In this document: piece after piece, positions 33,070 through 41,348 of the stretch
How positions within the stretch are numbered: the stretch's first letter is position 1
Layout: every line of letters begins with the position of its first letter
Source: Burkholderia glumae LMG 2196 = ATCC 33617
GTDB lineage: Bacteria; Pseudomonadota; Gammaproteobacteria; Burkholderiales; Burkholderiaceae
DNA length: 64,000 nucleotides
Assembly: GCF_000960995.1 (NCBI RefSeq)
Contig: NZ_CP009435.1
Span: forward strand, 3,410,001-3,474,000
Direction of reading: 5' to 3'
Program-made: the position numbers and the translations under genes
Notes under the pieces: generated by a model
Told to the model about the DNA's origin: nothing
Database searches by the model: none
Seen by the model: the letters and a program-made list of their open reading frames with translations, nothing else

Positions 33070-34095
33070 ATGTACGCAAATAGCCTTGTCGAACTGATCG
33101 GCGACACGCCGTTGCTGCACCTGAAGAGCCTGTCGGACGAACGGCGGGGCATCCGCGTGTACGGCAAGCTCGAGAGCTACAACCCGGGCAACAGCGTCAA
33201 GGACCGCAGCGCGCTCCAGCTGCTGCGCCAGGCCGAGCGCGACCATGGCCTGAAGCCCGGCTGGTCGATCGTCGAATCGACGTCGGGAAACATGGGGCAC
33301 GCGCTCGCCATGCTGTGCGCCACGCGCGGCTACCGCTTCATCTGCGTGCTCGATCCGAAGACGCCGAAGACCAACGCGAATCTGGTCCGGGCGTTCGGCG
33401 GCGAAGTCGAAATGGTCCAGCAGCCGGACGAAACCGGCAGCTACCAGAAAAAGCGCATCGCCGTCGCCAAGGCGCTCGCCGCGAGCGTGCCGAACTGCGT
33501 GAATCTCGATCAGTACAACAATCCCGCCGCGATCGACGCGCACTACTACTCGACCGGGCCGGAGATCGTCGCGCAGCTCGCCGACCGGCTGGACGCGGTG
33601 ATCGTGTCGGCCAGCACCGGCAGCCATTTGAGCGGGATCGCGCGCTACGTGAAGGAGCGCGATCCGCAGACCCGCGTGGTCGGCGTCGAGCCCGACGGGT
33701 CGGTGGTCTTCGGCGGCAGCTACCGGCCTCATCTGCAGAACGGCGCGGGCCTGAGCTTCCAGCCCGGCAACATCCGCGTCGAACTGGTCGACGAGACGAT
33801 GCGCATCGCCGACCGTGACGCCTTCGTCGGCTGCCGGCGCCTCGCGCTCGACGAAGGGTTGCTGCTCGGCGGCTCGTCCGGGGCGATCGCGCATGCGGCA
33901 CGGCGCTACGTGGCCGGCTGCCAGGGCCCCGCGAACATCGTGCTGGTGCTGCCGGACAGCGGCACGAAATACCTCGATACGATCTACGACGACCAATGGC
34001 TCGTCGCGCACGGGCTGCAGGCCGTGCTCGACGCGCTGCGCGATATCGAGACGCCGCCTCTGGAGGCGCGCGTCGCGGACCTCGAAACCCTGTAA
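33070..34095 (+). CDS. PLP-dependent beta-replacement enzyme, SbnA/cysteine synthase-like
   Basis: The protein of 341 residues starts at 33070 after a GGAG about ten bases upstream. It is a fold-type II PLP enzyme: the Schiff-base lysine is Lys44 (NPGNSVKDRSA), the substrate loop is STSGNMGHA, and the phosphate-binding loop is GGSSGAIAHA. The segment IVSASTGSHLSGIARYV, followed by VEPDGSVVFGG, is closer to SbnA-type N-(2-amino-2-carboxyethyl)-glutamate synthases than to housekeeping CysK or CysM. Such enzymes make beta-substituted alanines from O-acetyl- or O-phosphoserine. SbnA needs SbnB to yield 2,3-diaminopropionate, and no SbnB-like gene is visible here. It probably provides a non-proteinogenic amino acid for the NRPS line. 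Confidence 0.82.
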   Translation: MYANSLVELIGDTPLLHLKSLSDERRGIRVYGKLESYNPGNSVKDRSALQLLRQAERDHGLKPGWSIVESTSGNMGHALAMLCATRGYRFICVLDPKTPKTNANLVRAFGGEVEMVQQPDETGSYQKKRIAVAKALAASVPNCVNLDQYNNPAAIDAHYYSTGPEIVAQLADRLDAVIVSASTGSHLSGIARYVKERDPQTRVVGVEPDGSVVFGGSYRPHLQNGAGLSFQPGNIRVELVDETMRIADRDAFVGCRRLALDEGLLLGGSSGAIAHAARRYVAGCQGPANIVLVLPDSGTKYLDTIYDDQWLVAHGLQAVLDALRDIETPPLEARVADLETL

Positions 34096-34108
34096 ACCCG
34101 AGACTGCC

Positions 34109-34771
34109 ATGAACGATGCACTTCGCACCCCGCTCGCCGACGGCGCGCACTATCCGATCGTGTTCGAGAAGGCGGACGTCACGCATGTCGCCTATCGCTG
34201 GGCCGACACGGTCGACGACGCCCTGGGCGGGCAGATCGTCGAGCTGATGCGCCGCACGAGCGAATCCGCGCCGATCATCGGGTTCGCCGAAACGATCAGC
34301 GACGAGGAAGGCCTGGCCTATCTCGCCGAGCTGCGCGCCAACCTCGCCGCGCAGAAGGTGCGCCTGCTGACGATCTTCGCGAGCACGGGCCAGCTGATCG
34401 GCCTGTGCACGCTGCGGCGCAACCTGAATCCGAACAACCGCCATATCACCGACCTCGCGAAGGGAATGATCCACGACACGTTTCGCGGCGGCGGCGTGCT
34501 GCCGGCGGCCTTCGTCGAGATCGCGCTGCAATGCGATGCGGACGGCGTCGAGATCGTCACGCTCGACGTGCGCGACGGCACGCCTGCGCACCGCGTCTGG
34601 GAACATTTCGGGTTCCAGACGTGGGGCACGCTGCCCGACTACGCGCGCGCGCAAGGCCAGGTGCATGCCGGCCGCTTCATGATGCAGCCCGTCGCGGACC
34701 TGAAGGCCCGTTCGCTCGGCATGCTGCGCGAGCGCGTGCCGGCACGCGACGCCGAGCGCGCCGCGAGATGA
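34109..34771 (+). CDS. GNAT-family N-acyltransferase-like protein
   Basis: The protein of 220 residues has the layout of a Gcn5-related acetyltransferase: LLTIFASTGQLIGLCTL (beta4-like strand), a helix with MIHDTFRGGGVLPAAFVEIALQ in the acetyl-CoA-binding position, and a C-terminal TLDVRDGTPAHRVWEHFGFQTWG, the usual N/D-x-x-A-x-x-x-Y/W-x-x-x-GF signature. The acetyl-CoA loop (RGGGV) departs somewhat from the canonical Q/RxxGxG/A. It lies 13 bp after the PLP enzyme gene and its stop overlaps the amidohydrolase start (ATGA). It may acylate the amine made by the PLP enzyme, as protection or self-resistance. Its substrate is unknown. Confidence 0.75.
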   Translation: MNDALRTPLADGAHYPIVFEKADVTHVAYRWADTVDDALGGQIVELMRRTSESAPIIGFAETISDEEGLAYLAELRANLAAQKVRLLTIFASTGQLIGLCTLRRNLNPNNRHITDLAKGMIHDTFRGGGVLPAAFVEIALQCDADGVEIVTLDVRDGTPAHRVWEHFGFQTWGTLPDYARAQGQVHAGRFMMQPVADLKARSLGMLRERVPARDAERAAR

Positions 34772-35730
34772 GCGAGACCACCTACAGCGGGCCGATCGTC
34801 GACTCGCATTGCCATATCGCGTCGACGCGCTTCATCCCGACGGCGTTCCTCGACGGCCTGTGCGCGAACGTGCATGCCCGGCTCGCCGCGAACGGCATCC
34901 GCAAGTCCCGGGCTGAGCTGCTGGCCGCGTATCTCGACCAGAACCAGGACCACCACGGTGACGCGCTGGTGGCCGACATGACCTCGGGCGGCATCGATCA
35001 GGCCGTGGTGCTGCTGCCCGACTTCACCTACGTGATGAAGACCGACCTGACGATCGCCGAGATGTATGCGGAACACCGCGCGATCCTCGCGCGCCACGCG
35101 GGGCGGCTTCACGTGTTCGGCGGCATGGATCCGCGCTGGGGCGCGGACGGCGTCGCGCTGTTCGAGCAGGGCGTGGTCGAGTATGGCTTCTCGGGGCTGA
35201 AACTGTACCCGCCGTGCGGCTACAGCCCGAGCGACCGCAGGCTCTACCCGCTCTACGAGATCTGCCGCGCGCACCGGCTGCCGGTGCTGCTGCATATCGG
35301 CCCGACCGCCCCGACCCTCGAATTCTCGTATTCGCACCCGGACCTGCTCGACCGCGCGGCGTTCGACTTTCCCGAGGTGAACTTCATCCTCGCGCACGGC
35401 GCGGTGCATCACGTCGACGCCTGCGTGCGCCAATGCGCGTATCGGCCCAACGTGTACCTGGACATCAGCGCGTTTCTCGGCTCCCAGCATCCGCAGGGCT
35501 GGCCGGCCGCGCTCGCCGACCTGTTCCGGATGAACCTCAATCACAAGATCCTGTTCGGCACCGACTGGCCGCTGTTTCGCAACTCGGGCGGACACCGCAA
35601 GGTGATGAACCAGTTCCTCGCCCGCAGCGGGCCGCTCGCAGCGGTCGCGCCGATGCAGCGCAAGTGGCTGATGGCCGACAATGCGCGCGCGCTGCTGCCG
35701 GCCGTGCACACCGCCGATGCGGCCGCATGA
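34768..35730 (+). CDS. Amidohydrolase-2-family metal-dependent hydrolase
   Basis: The protein has 320 residues in a TIM-barrel fold. Metal ligands visible are the HxH pair in DSHCHIAS, the His in PVLLHIGP, the His in FILAHGAVHH and the Asp in LFGTDWPLF. This is the amidohydrolase-2 (COG2159) pattern of ACMSD-like decarboxylases and related hydrolases. Its ATG overlaps the stop of the acetyltransferase gene, so the two are co-translated. In an operon with an acetyltransferase it may remove a protecting acyl group or act on a carboxylated intermediate. Hydrolase and non-oxidative decarboxylase activities cannot be told apart here. Confidence 0.82.
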   Translation: MSETTYSGPIVDSHCHIASTRFIPTAFLDGLCANVHARLAANGIRKSRAELLAAYLDQNQDHHGDALVADMTSGGIDQAVVLLPDFTYVMKTDLTIAEMYAEHRAILARHAGRLHVFGGMDPRWGADGVALFEQGVVEYGFSGLKLYPPCGYSPSDRRLYPLYEICRAHRLPVLLHIGPTAPTLEFSYSHPDLLDRAAFDFPEVNFILAHGAVHHVDACVRQCAYRPNVYLDISAFLGSQHPQGWPAALADLFRMNLNHKILFGTDWPLFRNSGGHRKVMNQFLARSGPLAAVAPMQRKWLMADNARALLPAVHTADAAA

Positions 35731-37036
35731 CGTGCTGCGGCGCGCGCGCCGGACGGCTCGCGCGCCTCGCCGGCTCACGGCCGCGGCGGCCGCCGCGCTC
35801 GCCTGCGCCGCGCTGGCCGCGAGCGGCTGGCCGGGCGCGGCCGACACCGCGGCGGCCGGAACCAGCGATGCGCCGGACGGCTGGCGCGCCGACCAGCGCG
35901 CGCTGCTGGCCTCGCTCCGGCTGCCGCCGGAGCGGCCGGCCAGCGTCGATCCGTCGAATCGCGTCGCGGCGTCCGCCGACGCCGCCCGGCTCGGCAAGCG
36001 GCTGTTCGCCGACCCGCGCCTGAGCCGCAACGGCGCTGTCGCCTGCGCGAGCTGCCATCTGCCGGGCGACCAGTTCCAGGACGGCCGGCCGCTCGCGCTC
36101 GGCATCGCCACCGGCGCGCGGCGCACCATGCCCGTGGTCGGCGCGACCGACGCGCCGTGGCTGTTCTGGGACGGCCGCAAGGACAGCCTGTGGTCGCAGG
36201 CAGTCGGCCCGATCGAGAACCCGAGCGAGCACGGCGCCACACGGCTTCGCGCCGTGCATGTCCTCGCCGAGCACTATCGTGCCGACTACGCGCGGCTGTT
36301 CGGCGCGCTGCCCGACGTCAGCCGCCTGCCGCGCGATGCCGGCCCGTTGGGTACCGGCACCGAGCAGGCGGCCTGGCGCGCGCTCGACGAGCCCACGCGC
36401 GCCGGCGTGTCACGCGCGTTCGCCAATCTCGGCAAGGCGATCGCCGCATACGAAGCGACGCTGCAATACGCGCCGTCGCGCTTCGACAGCTACCTCGACG
36501 GCGTAAGCAGCGGCAACGCGGCGCAGCTTGCCGCGCTCACGCCGGTCGAAAAGGCCGGCTTGCGCCTCTTCATCGGCAAGGCGCAATGCGTGAGCTGCCA
36601 CACCGGGCCGATGCTGAGCGACCGCCAGTTTCACAACATCGGCGTGCCGCCGCGCGGCGCGGCGGCGGCCGATGCGGGACGCGCGGCGGCCATCGGCCAG
36701 GTGCTCGCCGACGAATTCAACTGCCTCGGGCCGTTCAGCGACGCGCAGCCCGCGCAATGCGAGGAGCTGCAGTTCATCTCGAACGACGATCCGCAGCTGC
36801 TCGGCGCATTCAAGACGCCCACGCTGCGCAACGTCGCGGCGCGCGCGCCCTACATGCACGCCGGCCAGTTCGCGTCGCTCGACGCGGCCGTGCGCCACTA
36901 TGCCGACCCGCCGCCCGCCGCGATCGGCCGCAGCGAACTGAAGCGGATCGCGCTGTCCGACGCGGAGCAGCGGCAGCTCATCGCGCTGCTCGGCGCCCTG
37001 TCGGGCTCCATCGTCGAACGGCCGCTCGCGCGCTGA
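35717..37036 (+). CDS. Di-haem cytochrome c peroxidase / MauG-like protein
   Basis: The protein has 439 residues from the ATG at 35717, overlapping the previous gene by 14 bases. An Arg-rich N-terminus and an Ala-rich hydrophobic stretch form an export signal. The mature part has two c-type haem sites, CASCH near residue 116 and CVSCH near residue 293, plus LRNVAARAPYMHAGQF, typical of the C-terminal domain of bacterial CCP/MauG proteins. It also has the WDGRKDSLWSQAVGPIENPSEH segment of the family. It would reduce peroxide or oxidise a protein or small-molecule substrate in the periplasm. Its place at the end of the tailoring operon hints at late oxidation or protection from peroxide; neither is proven by sequence. 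Confidence 0.88.
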   Translation: MRPHDVLRRARRTARAPRRLTAAAAAALACAALAASGWPGAADTAAAGTSDAPDGWRADQRALLASLRLPPERPASVDPSNRVAASADAARLGKRLFADPRLSRNGAVACASCHLPGDQFQDGRPLALGIATGARRTMPVVGATDAPWLFWDGRKDSLWSQAVGPIENPSEHGATRLRAVHVLAEHYRADYARLFGALPDVSRLPRDAGPLGTGTEQAAWRALDEPTRAGVSRAFANLGKAIAAYEATLQYAPSRFDSYLDGVSSGNAAQLAALTPVEKAGLRLFIGKAQCVSCHTGPMLSDRQFHNIGVPPRGAAAADAGRAAAIGQVLADEFNCLGPFSDAQPAQCEELQFISNDDPQLLGAFKTPTLRNVAARAPYMHAGQFASLDAAVRHYADPPPAAIGRSELKRIALSDAEQRQLIALLGALSGSIVERPLAR

Positions 37037-37054
37037 ACGCGGCGGCCTCGCGCG

Positions 37055-37447
37055 TCACGGCGCCGTGTCCCTCACCGCCACGCCCATCACCTTCACCTGC
37101 CCGCCGAACGGCAACGCGGCGGCCTGGTAGACGGTACGCGCCGGACGGCGTTGCGCGTCGAACAGTTCCGCATACACGGCGTTCACGTCGGGCAGCGCGC
37201 CGATATCCGTGAACGCGATGTCGACGAACACCAGGTCGTGCCGCTCGAAGCCGGCCGCGGCGAGCGCGCGGAACAGGTTGTCGAACGCGCGCCGCGCCTC
37301 GTCGGCCGGCGTGCCGGGCAGGTAGCGGCCATCGGCGTCGAGCGACAACTGCCCGCTCAGATAGCAGGTGCCGTTCACGACGACCGCGTGGCTGATGGGT
37401 GACGGCCATTGCGGCAGGCCCTCGCCCGAGGTCACATAGCGTTTCAT
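37055..37447 (-). CDS. RidA/YjgF/YER057c-family protein
   Basis: The protein of 130 residues has the chorismate-mutase-like fold of the family, with SGQLSLDADGRYLPG, a central AFDNLFRALAAAGFERHDLVFVDIAFTDI and the conserved Arg in RRPARTVYQAAALPFGGQVKV. RidA proteins hydrolyse reactive enamine/imine intermediates released by PLP enzymes. It lies tail-to-tail with the peroxidase gene and close to a beta-eliminating PLP enzyme that would generate aminoacrylate, so an imine-deaminase role is plausible. The stretch after the conserved Arg is less acidic than in canonical RidA, so it may be an Rid3-7-type paralogue. Confidence 0.85.
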   Translation of the reverse strand: MKRYVTSGEGLPQWPSPISHAVVVNGTCYLSGQLSLDADGRYLPGTPADEARRAFDNLFRALAAAGFERHDLVFVDIAFTDIGALPDVNAVYAELFDAQRRPARTVYQAAALPFGGQVKVMGVAVRDTAP

Positions 37448-37528
37448 GGAAATCTCCTGGAAGGATGCGGCGCCCTGCCGGCGCGCCGCGTGGATCGGCT
37501 CGATCGGATGCGCCGTGCCGATGCCGGG

Positions 37529-38806
37529 TCAGAGGTAGTGCTTGACGAGCAGTTGCCACAGGTTCGACTGCGGCAGCGCGCCGAACTCGGTCGACGAGGC
37601 GCCGGCATCGATCTGCCATTGCAGGGCGACGTCGGTGCGCGCGAACCGGTAGCGGGCCTCGAGCCAGGTCAGCCGGCTGCGGTCGGCGAGGTTCATCCGC
37701 ACGAATCCCGACAGGTCGAGCCGCTGAATCCACGCGTCCTGCCAGCGCGCCATCATGAACACGGCGTCGCGCGTGACGGGATCCTGCTGCGCGGCGGCCA
37801 GCGCGCGATAGGCGGCATAGGCGGCGGGCGGCCCGCTGCGCAATGCCCGCCAGCCGGCACGGTCCAGCGCGGCGCCGTCGCGGTCGTATTCGAGCGTGAC
37901 GGACAGGTTGCGCGACGTGGTGCACGTCAGCCCGGCCGCCAGTTTCCAGCGAAACGCGACGTCGCCGTACGGGCGCCCCAGCGCGCGCGCGAGCGTCGAG
38001 GGCCCGCGGCCGCCCGACCACTCGGCATAGGTCACGCAGGCATTGTTCACGAGATGATCGAGCGTGAGCCCGAATTGCGGCGAACTGCCCGGCTTACCGT
38101 CGTGGTACACCATGAACTGCGGCGTGAGGTCCAGCACCATGCGCTGGCTGAACTGCAGCAGCCAGCGTGTACGCTGGTTGGTCGCGCCGAAATCCGGCGA
38201 GTACGACGCATCGCTCGGACGGTCCGCGACGCGCGGCGCGACGAGCGCACTGGCCGAGCCGCCGCTCCACAGCTGCTGGCCGCGCAGCATCACGGTGCCG
38301 AGCCGGTTCTCGCGCAGGCTCGCCGGATCCACCGAGGTCACCGAGCGCACCGCGTTGTCGCGAAGGAAATCGGTCGGGTTGTAGCCGGTCGCAACGCCGA
38401 GCCGCACGTTGACGCGGCCGGCCTGCAGCAGCGTCTTGCCGCCGCCCAGCCGGCCGTCCAGGTACAGTTCCTTCAGCGTGTTGATCGCCGCCGCGTCGCC
38501 GTCGAAGCGCAGCGGGCCGTTCAGGTCGAGCCGATCGGCGAAGTTCACGCTCCAGCCGCCCGCCAGCGCATGCCGCGCAAACAGGTCGAGCGAGAGCCGC
38601 CCGGCCGTGCGCAAACCGCCCCCAGGGCGCACCTCGGCGAGCCGCAGGCCCGGTTCGATGCTGAACCGGTAGTTGCGCTCGTCGACCGTCTGCACGGGCG
38701 TCGCATCGGCCAGCGCGAGGCCCGCCGCTTCCGCGTCGTCGGCACGGCACACGCTCGTCGCGCAGCACGTCAGCACGGCCAACGCGATGCAGGCTCGGCG
38801 CGTCAT
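37529..38806 (-). CDS. Predicted outer-membrane beta-barrel protein, exporter-associated
   Basis: The protein of 425 residues has a signal peptide (MTRRACIALAVLTCCATSVCRA). The rest alternates short amphipathic strands and turns (for example SLDLFARHALAGGWSVNFADRLDLNG and LLQAGRVNVRLG), as expected of an outer-membrane barrel of the DUF1302/alginate-export-like kind. Its ATG overlaps the stop of the LolA-like gene (ATGA). Together with the downstream-acting ABC/FtsX genes of the same strand this suggests a trans-envelope machine. I cannot name the family precisely; barrel identity rests on composition and context. Confidence 0.6.
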   Translation of the reverse strand: MTRRACIALAVLTCCATSVCRADDAEAAGLALADATPVQTVDERNYRFSIEPGLRLAEVRPGGGLRTAGRLSLDLFARHALAGGWSVNFADRLDLNGPLRFDGDAAAINTLKELYLDGRLGGGKTLLQAGRVNVRLGVATGYNPTDFLRDNAVRSVTSVDPASLRENRLGTVMLRGQQLWSGGSASALVAPRVADRPSDASYSPDFGATNQRTRWLLQFSQRMVLDLTPQFMVYHDGKPGSSPQFGLTLDHLVNNACVTYAEWSGGRGPSTLARALGRPYGDVAFRWKLAAGLTCTTSRNLSVTLEYDRDGAALDRAGWRALRSGPPAAYAAYRALAAAQQDPVTRDAVFMMARWQDAWIQRLDLSGFVRMNLADRSRLTWLEARYRFARTDVALQWQIDAGASSTEFGALPQSNLWQLLVKHYL

Positions 38807-39585
38807 TGAGGCTCGAAACGCGCCATGAAATCGGACTGGAACCACGCGTCGGGAATCTCGCGCGCGACATAGTCCGCATAGCGCATCACCGTCACCAGGT
38901 TCGGATTGAGCCCGTCGATGATGACGATTTCGGTCGGCCGCAGCGCGCCGAGCTGCTGCTGGTAGCGCCGGTAGAACGCGGTCTTGAGAAGCTTGCCGCT
39001 TTCGCTGAAGAAACGCGCCTTGACGGGCCGCGAGTCGGTCGTGTCGATCCACATCTCGACCGCGTGATAGGTCATGTCGGGTACGCTCTGCACGAGCTTC
39101 AGGCGGTAGGCGCGGCGCGTCTGGCGCTCGCCGTCCTGCACCTCCTCCTCGCCTTCGAGCTGCGCGCGGTAGCCTTGCGCGAAGTTGACCGTGACCACGT
39201 CGCCGTTCGACGCCTGCCCGAGCAGGCGCTGCTGCGGCGAGATGCGGATCGTCGCCTTGCTGGCCGGATCGAAGAACCACAGATCGTTGCCGCTCTTGAG
39301 CATCAGCTTGTTCGCGTCGCGCGCCGGCGCGACGAAGCGGATCAGGCTGCGGAACTGGCCGCTCGCCGGATTGATCCGCGAATACGCGGCCAGCGCGTTG
39401 GCGTCCGTCTGTTTGCCATCGGTGTACTGGGTCAGCGTGACGTTCAGCGAGAACGGCTCGCCCGGATTGCGCACGGCGTCGCTGGCGGCCAGGATGCGCT
39501 GCGGATCGGGCGCGGCCGCGGCGGTGCCGCACGCGAGTGCGACGAGCGCGGCCGCGCAGCGGCGCGCCATCGTATGCATCTGCAT
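38803..39585 (-). CDS. LolA-like periplasmic outer-membrane lipoprotein-sorting protein
   Basis: The protein of 260 residues starts at 39585 after a GGAGAGG ribosome binding site. It has a signal peptide ending near ACGTAAAA. The mature part resembles the LolA_like (COG2834-type) family: LMLKSGNDLWFFDPASKATIRISPQQRLLG and, later, RPVKARFFSESGKLLKTAFYRRY. These proteins form an open beta-barrel half-shell that binds hydrophobic ligands in the periplasm, and they often sit beside RND or MacB-like transporters and a DUF1302-like barrel, as here. It is probably the periplasmic carrier of this module. The cargo could be a lipid or the lipopeptide-like product of the neighbouring cluster (inference). 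Confidence 0.82.
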   Translation of the reverse strand: MQMHTMARRCAAALVALACGTAAAAPDPQRILAASDAVRNPGEPFSLNVTLTQYTDGKQTDANALAAYSRINPASGQFRSLIRFVAPARDANKLMLKSGNDLWFFDPASKATIRISPQQRLLGQASNGDVVTVNFAQGYRAQLEGEEEVQDGERQTRRAYRLKLVQSVPDMTYHAVEMWIDTTDSRPVKARFFSESGKLLKTAFYRRYQQQLGALRPTEIVIIDGLNPNLVTVMRYADYVAREIPDAWFQSDFMARFEPQ

Positions 39586-39656
39586 GAAAATCCTCTCCAG
39601 GCGGGTATCGGGATGAGCGGGGTGAGCGGGGCGAACGGCGCGCGCACGCGCGCGGC

Positions 39657-40790
39657 TCAGTAGCCGGGGTATTGCATCTGCAGCGCCACCCATGCGGCCG
39701 TGCGCTTGCCGAACTCGGTGGCGATCGCCTCCAGCGACGCGTCGAGCGCGTGCAGCGGATGCTGCGTGACGGGTGCCGGCAGCATGCGCGCCGGCGCATC
39801 GACGCCCGCGACCCGGTCGGGCACGATCGTCAGCCCGCGGCGCGTGCGCAGCGGCTCGCGATTCGCGGCGACGGTGTACGCGGTCGAACGGAACGTCGTC
39901 GAATACGCGTCCGCCTCCAGCACCAGCGCGATTTCGTCGACGCCCGGCGCGATCGGAATGCCGTAATCCTCGTGAGCCCAGAACTGCACGTAGTTGCCGG
40001 CAATCGTCGCCATCGCCGGCAAGCCGAGGCTGAAGCGCTCGCTCGCGATCTCCGACGACCAGGCGGGGCGGCCGAGGCGCTCGCCCACCTGCAGCGCACG
40101 CGCACGGCCGGCGATGGCCTCCACGAGTGCGAGCGACACGGGAATCGTCGCGGTCACGCCGGTGGTCGTGACGACCTTGCCGTCGGAGACGTAGCGCTTG
40201 CCGTCGACCCAGCGCGTATCGGTGAACTTCTTGCGCAGATCGTCCATCGAGTACCAGTGGCCGGTCGCACGGCGGCCGTCCAGCAGGCCCGCGCGGGCGA
40301 CCACCCACACGCCGTCGCACACCCCGATCACGGTCGCGCCCTTCTTCGCCTGCCCGGCCACCCAGGCGATCAGCGCCGGGTCGCTGTCGCGATGCACGGC
40401 GGGCACGATCACGTAGTCGGCGCCTTCGGGCACGCGCTGGTCGAACTGTGCGGTGGTCTCGTCGGGGATCAGGTTCATCGGCGCCGGAAACATCCGGATC
40501 GGGCCGGGCTTCGTCGCGAGCGCGACCAGGTCGGCCGCGCCCGATTCCGCGACGATGCCGTAGGGCACCACGTAATCGGTCAGTTCGGTGTAGTAGTTCT
40601 CGCCGACCACGGCCACGACCGGACGCGTGCGCCCGAAGCGCGGCGTATAGGCGGGCAGGCGGTCCGCGCGCTCGGCGGCGGGCGCGGCGGCGGCCGTGCC
40701 GCTCGCCGGGCCGGCCTGGGCGGCGCCCGCGGCGCCGGGCACGACTTGCGCGAACAGCAGCAGCATCCAGTACACCATGACTTTTCGCAT
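39657..40790 (-). CDS. Exported DJ-1/PfpI-family protein
   Basis: The protein of 377 residues starts with MRKVMVYWMLLLFAQVV, a signal peptide or N-terminal membrane anchor. A DJ-1/PfpI (class I glutamine amidotransferase-like) domain follows, with the nucleophile-elbow cysteine in VIGVCDGVWVVARAGLLDGRRATGHW, which matches the GxCxGxxxLAxAGLLxGxxxTxHW family pattern. The C-terminal ~150 residues go beyond the normal domain length. It is similar to the DJ-1 domains of AraC-type GATase1 regulators but has no HTH, so it is not a regulator. The function is unclear; its position between the lipoprotein and LolA-like genes suggests a part in the envelope module. Confidence 0.78.
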   Translation of the reverse strand: MRKVMVYWMLLLFAQVVPGAAGAAQAGPASGTAAAAPAAERADRLPAYTPRFGRTRPVVAVVGENYYTELTDYVVPYGIVAESGAADLVALATKPGPIRMFPAPMNLIPDETTAQFDQRVPEGADYVIVPAVHRDSDPALIAWVAGQAKKGATVIGVCDGVWVVARAGLLDGRRATGHWYSMDDLRKKFTDTRWVDGKRYVSDGKVVTTTGVTATIPVSLALVEAIAGRARALQVGERLGRPAWSSEIASERFSLGLPAMATIAGNYVQFWAHEDYGIPIAPGVDEIALVLEADAYSTTFRSTAYTVAANREPLRTRRGLTIVPDRVAGVDAPARMLPAPVTQHPLHALDASLEAIATEFGKRTAAWVALQMQYPGY

Positions 40791-40849
40791 CGAAACTTCT
40801 CCGTGGATGGGATGGATCGGGGCCGTCGGCGCGCGGCCCGCGGGGCGCG

Positions 40850-41320
40850 TCACGACGCGGCGGCCGGGGGCAGCACGACGTTGAAGGTCACGTCGTCGTC
40901 GCCCTGCGCGGCCCGCACCTTCAACGTGATCGTCCACCAGCCGGGCATGCTGAACTTCATGCCCTCGAGCCGGTAGCCGCCGCCGCCGGCCGATACGACG
41001 CGCGGACGGGTCGGCAGGCCATGCCCGTGCTGCGGCATGCCGCCGGCCACGTCGATGCGCGCGCCGCTCACCGGCTCGCCGGATGCGCGGCTCAGCGCGA
41101 CGCGCCAGGCGTGGATCCGGTTCAGCGGCAGCGCCGCGGGCGGCTCGGGCGGAACGAGCGTCACGACATAGGTGCCGCCCGACGTCGGCTGGGTCAGCGC
41201 GAGATTCAAGCCGGCCGGCGGCCGCGAATCGCCCGACACGCCGCAGCCGGCAAGCCAGGCCACCCCGCCGAGCACGGCGATTCTCATGATGAATTGCCGA
41301 CGCAACTCTTTCATATTCAT
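40850..41320 (-). CDS. Small lipoprotein, FixH/YtkA-like
   Basis: The protein of about 156 residues has a lipoprotein signal peptide with lipobox LAGC (MRIAVLGGVAWLAGCG after a short basic leader). The mature part is a single beta-sandwich-like domain with ARIDVAGGMPQHGHGLPTRPRV and YRLEGMKFSMPGWWTITLKV, a pattern found in YtkA-like/FixH-like domains, where the GMPxHGHG and GMxFxMPGxW motifs are typical. Starts at 41320, 41314 and 41287 are all possible; the signal peptide is intact in each. It is 28 bp downstream of the FtsX-type permease gene and is probably part of the same transporter complex. Some homologous domains bind metals, so a metal role is an alternative. Confidence 0.7.
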   Translation of the reverse strand: MNMKELRRQFIMRIAVLGGVAWLAGCGVSGDSRPPAGLNLALTQPTSGGTYVVTLVPPEPPAALPLNRIHAWRVALSRASGEPVSGARIDVAGGMPQHGHGLPTRPRVVSAGGGGYRLEGMKFSMPGWWTITLKVRAAQGDDDVTFNVVLPPAAAS

Positions 41321-41348
41321 TTCGATTACGCAAGCATGCCGTGCACGC

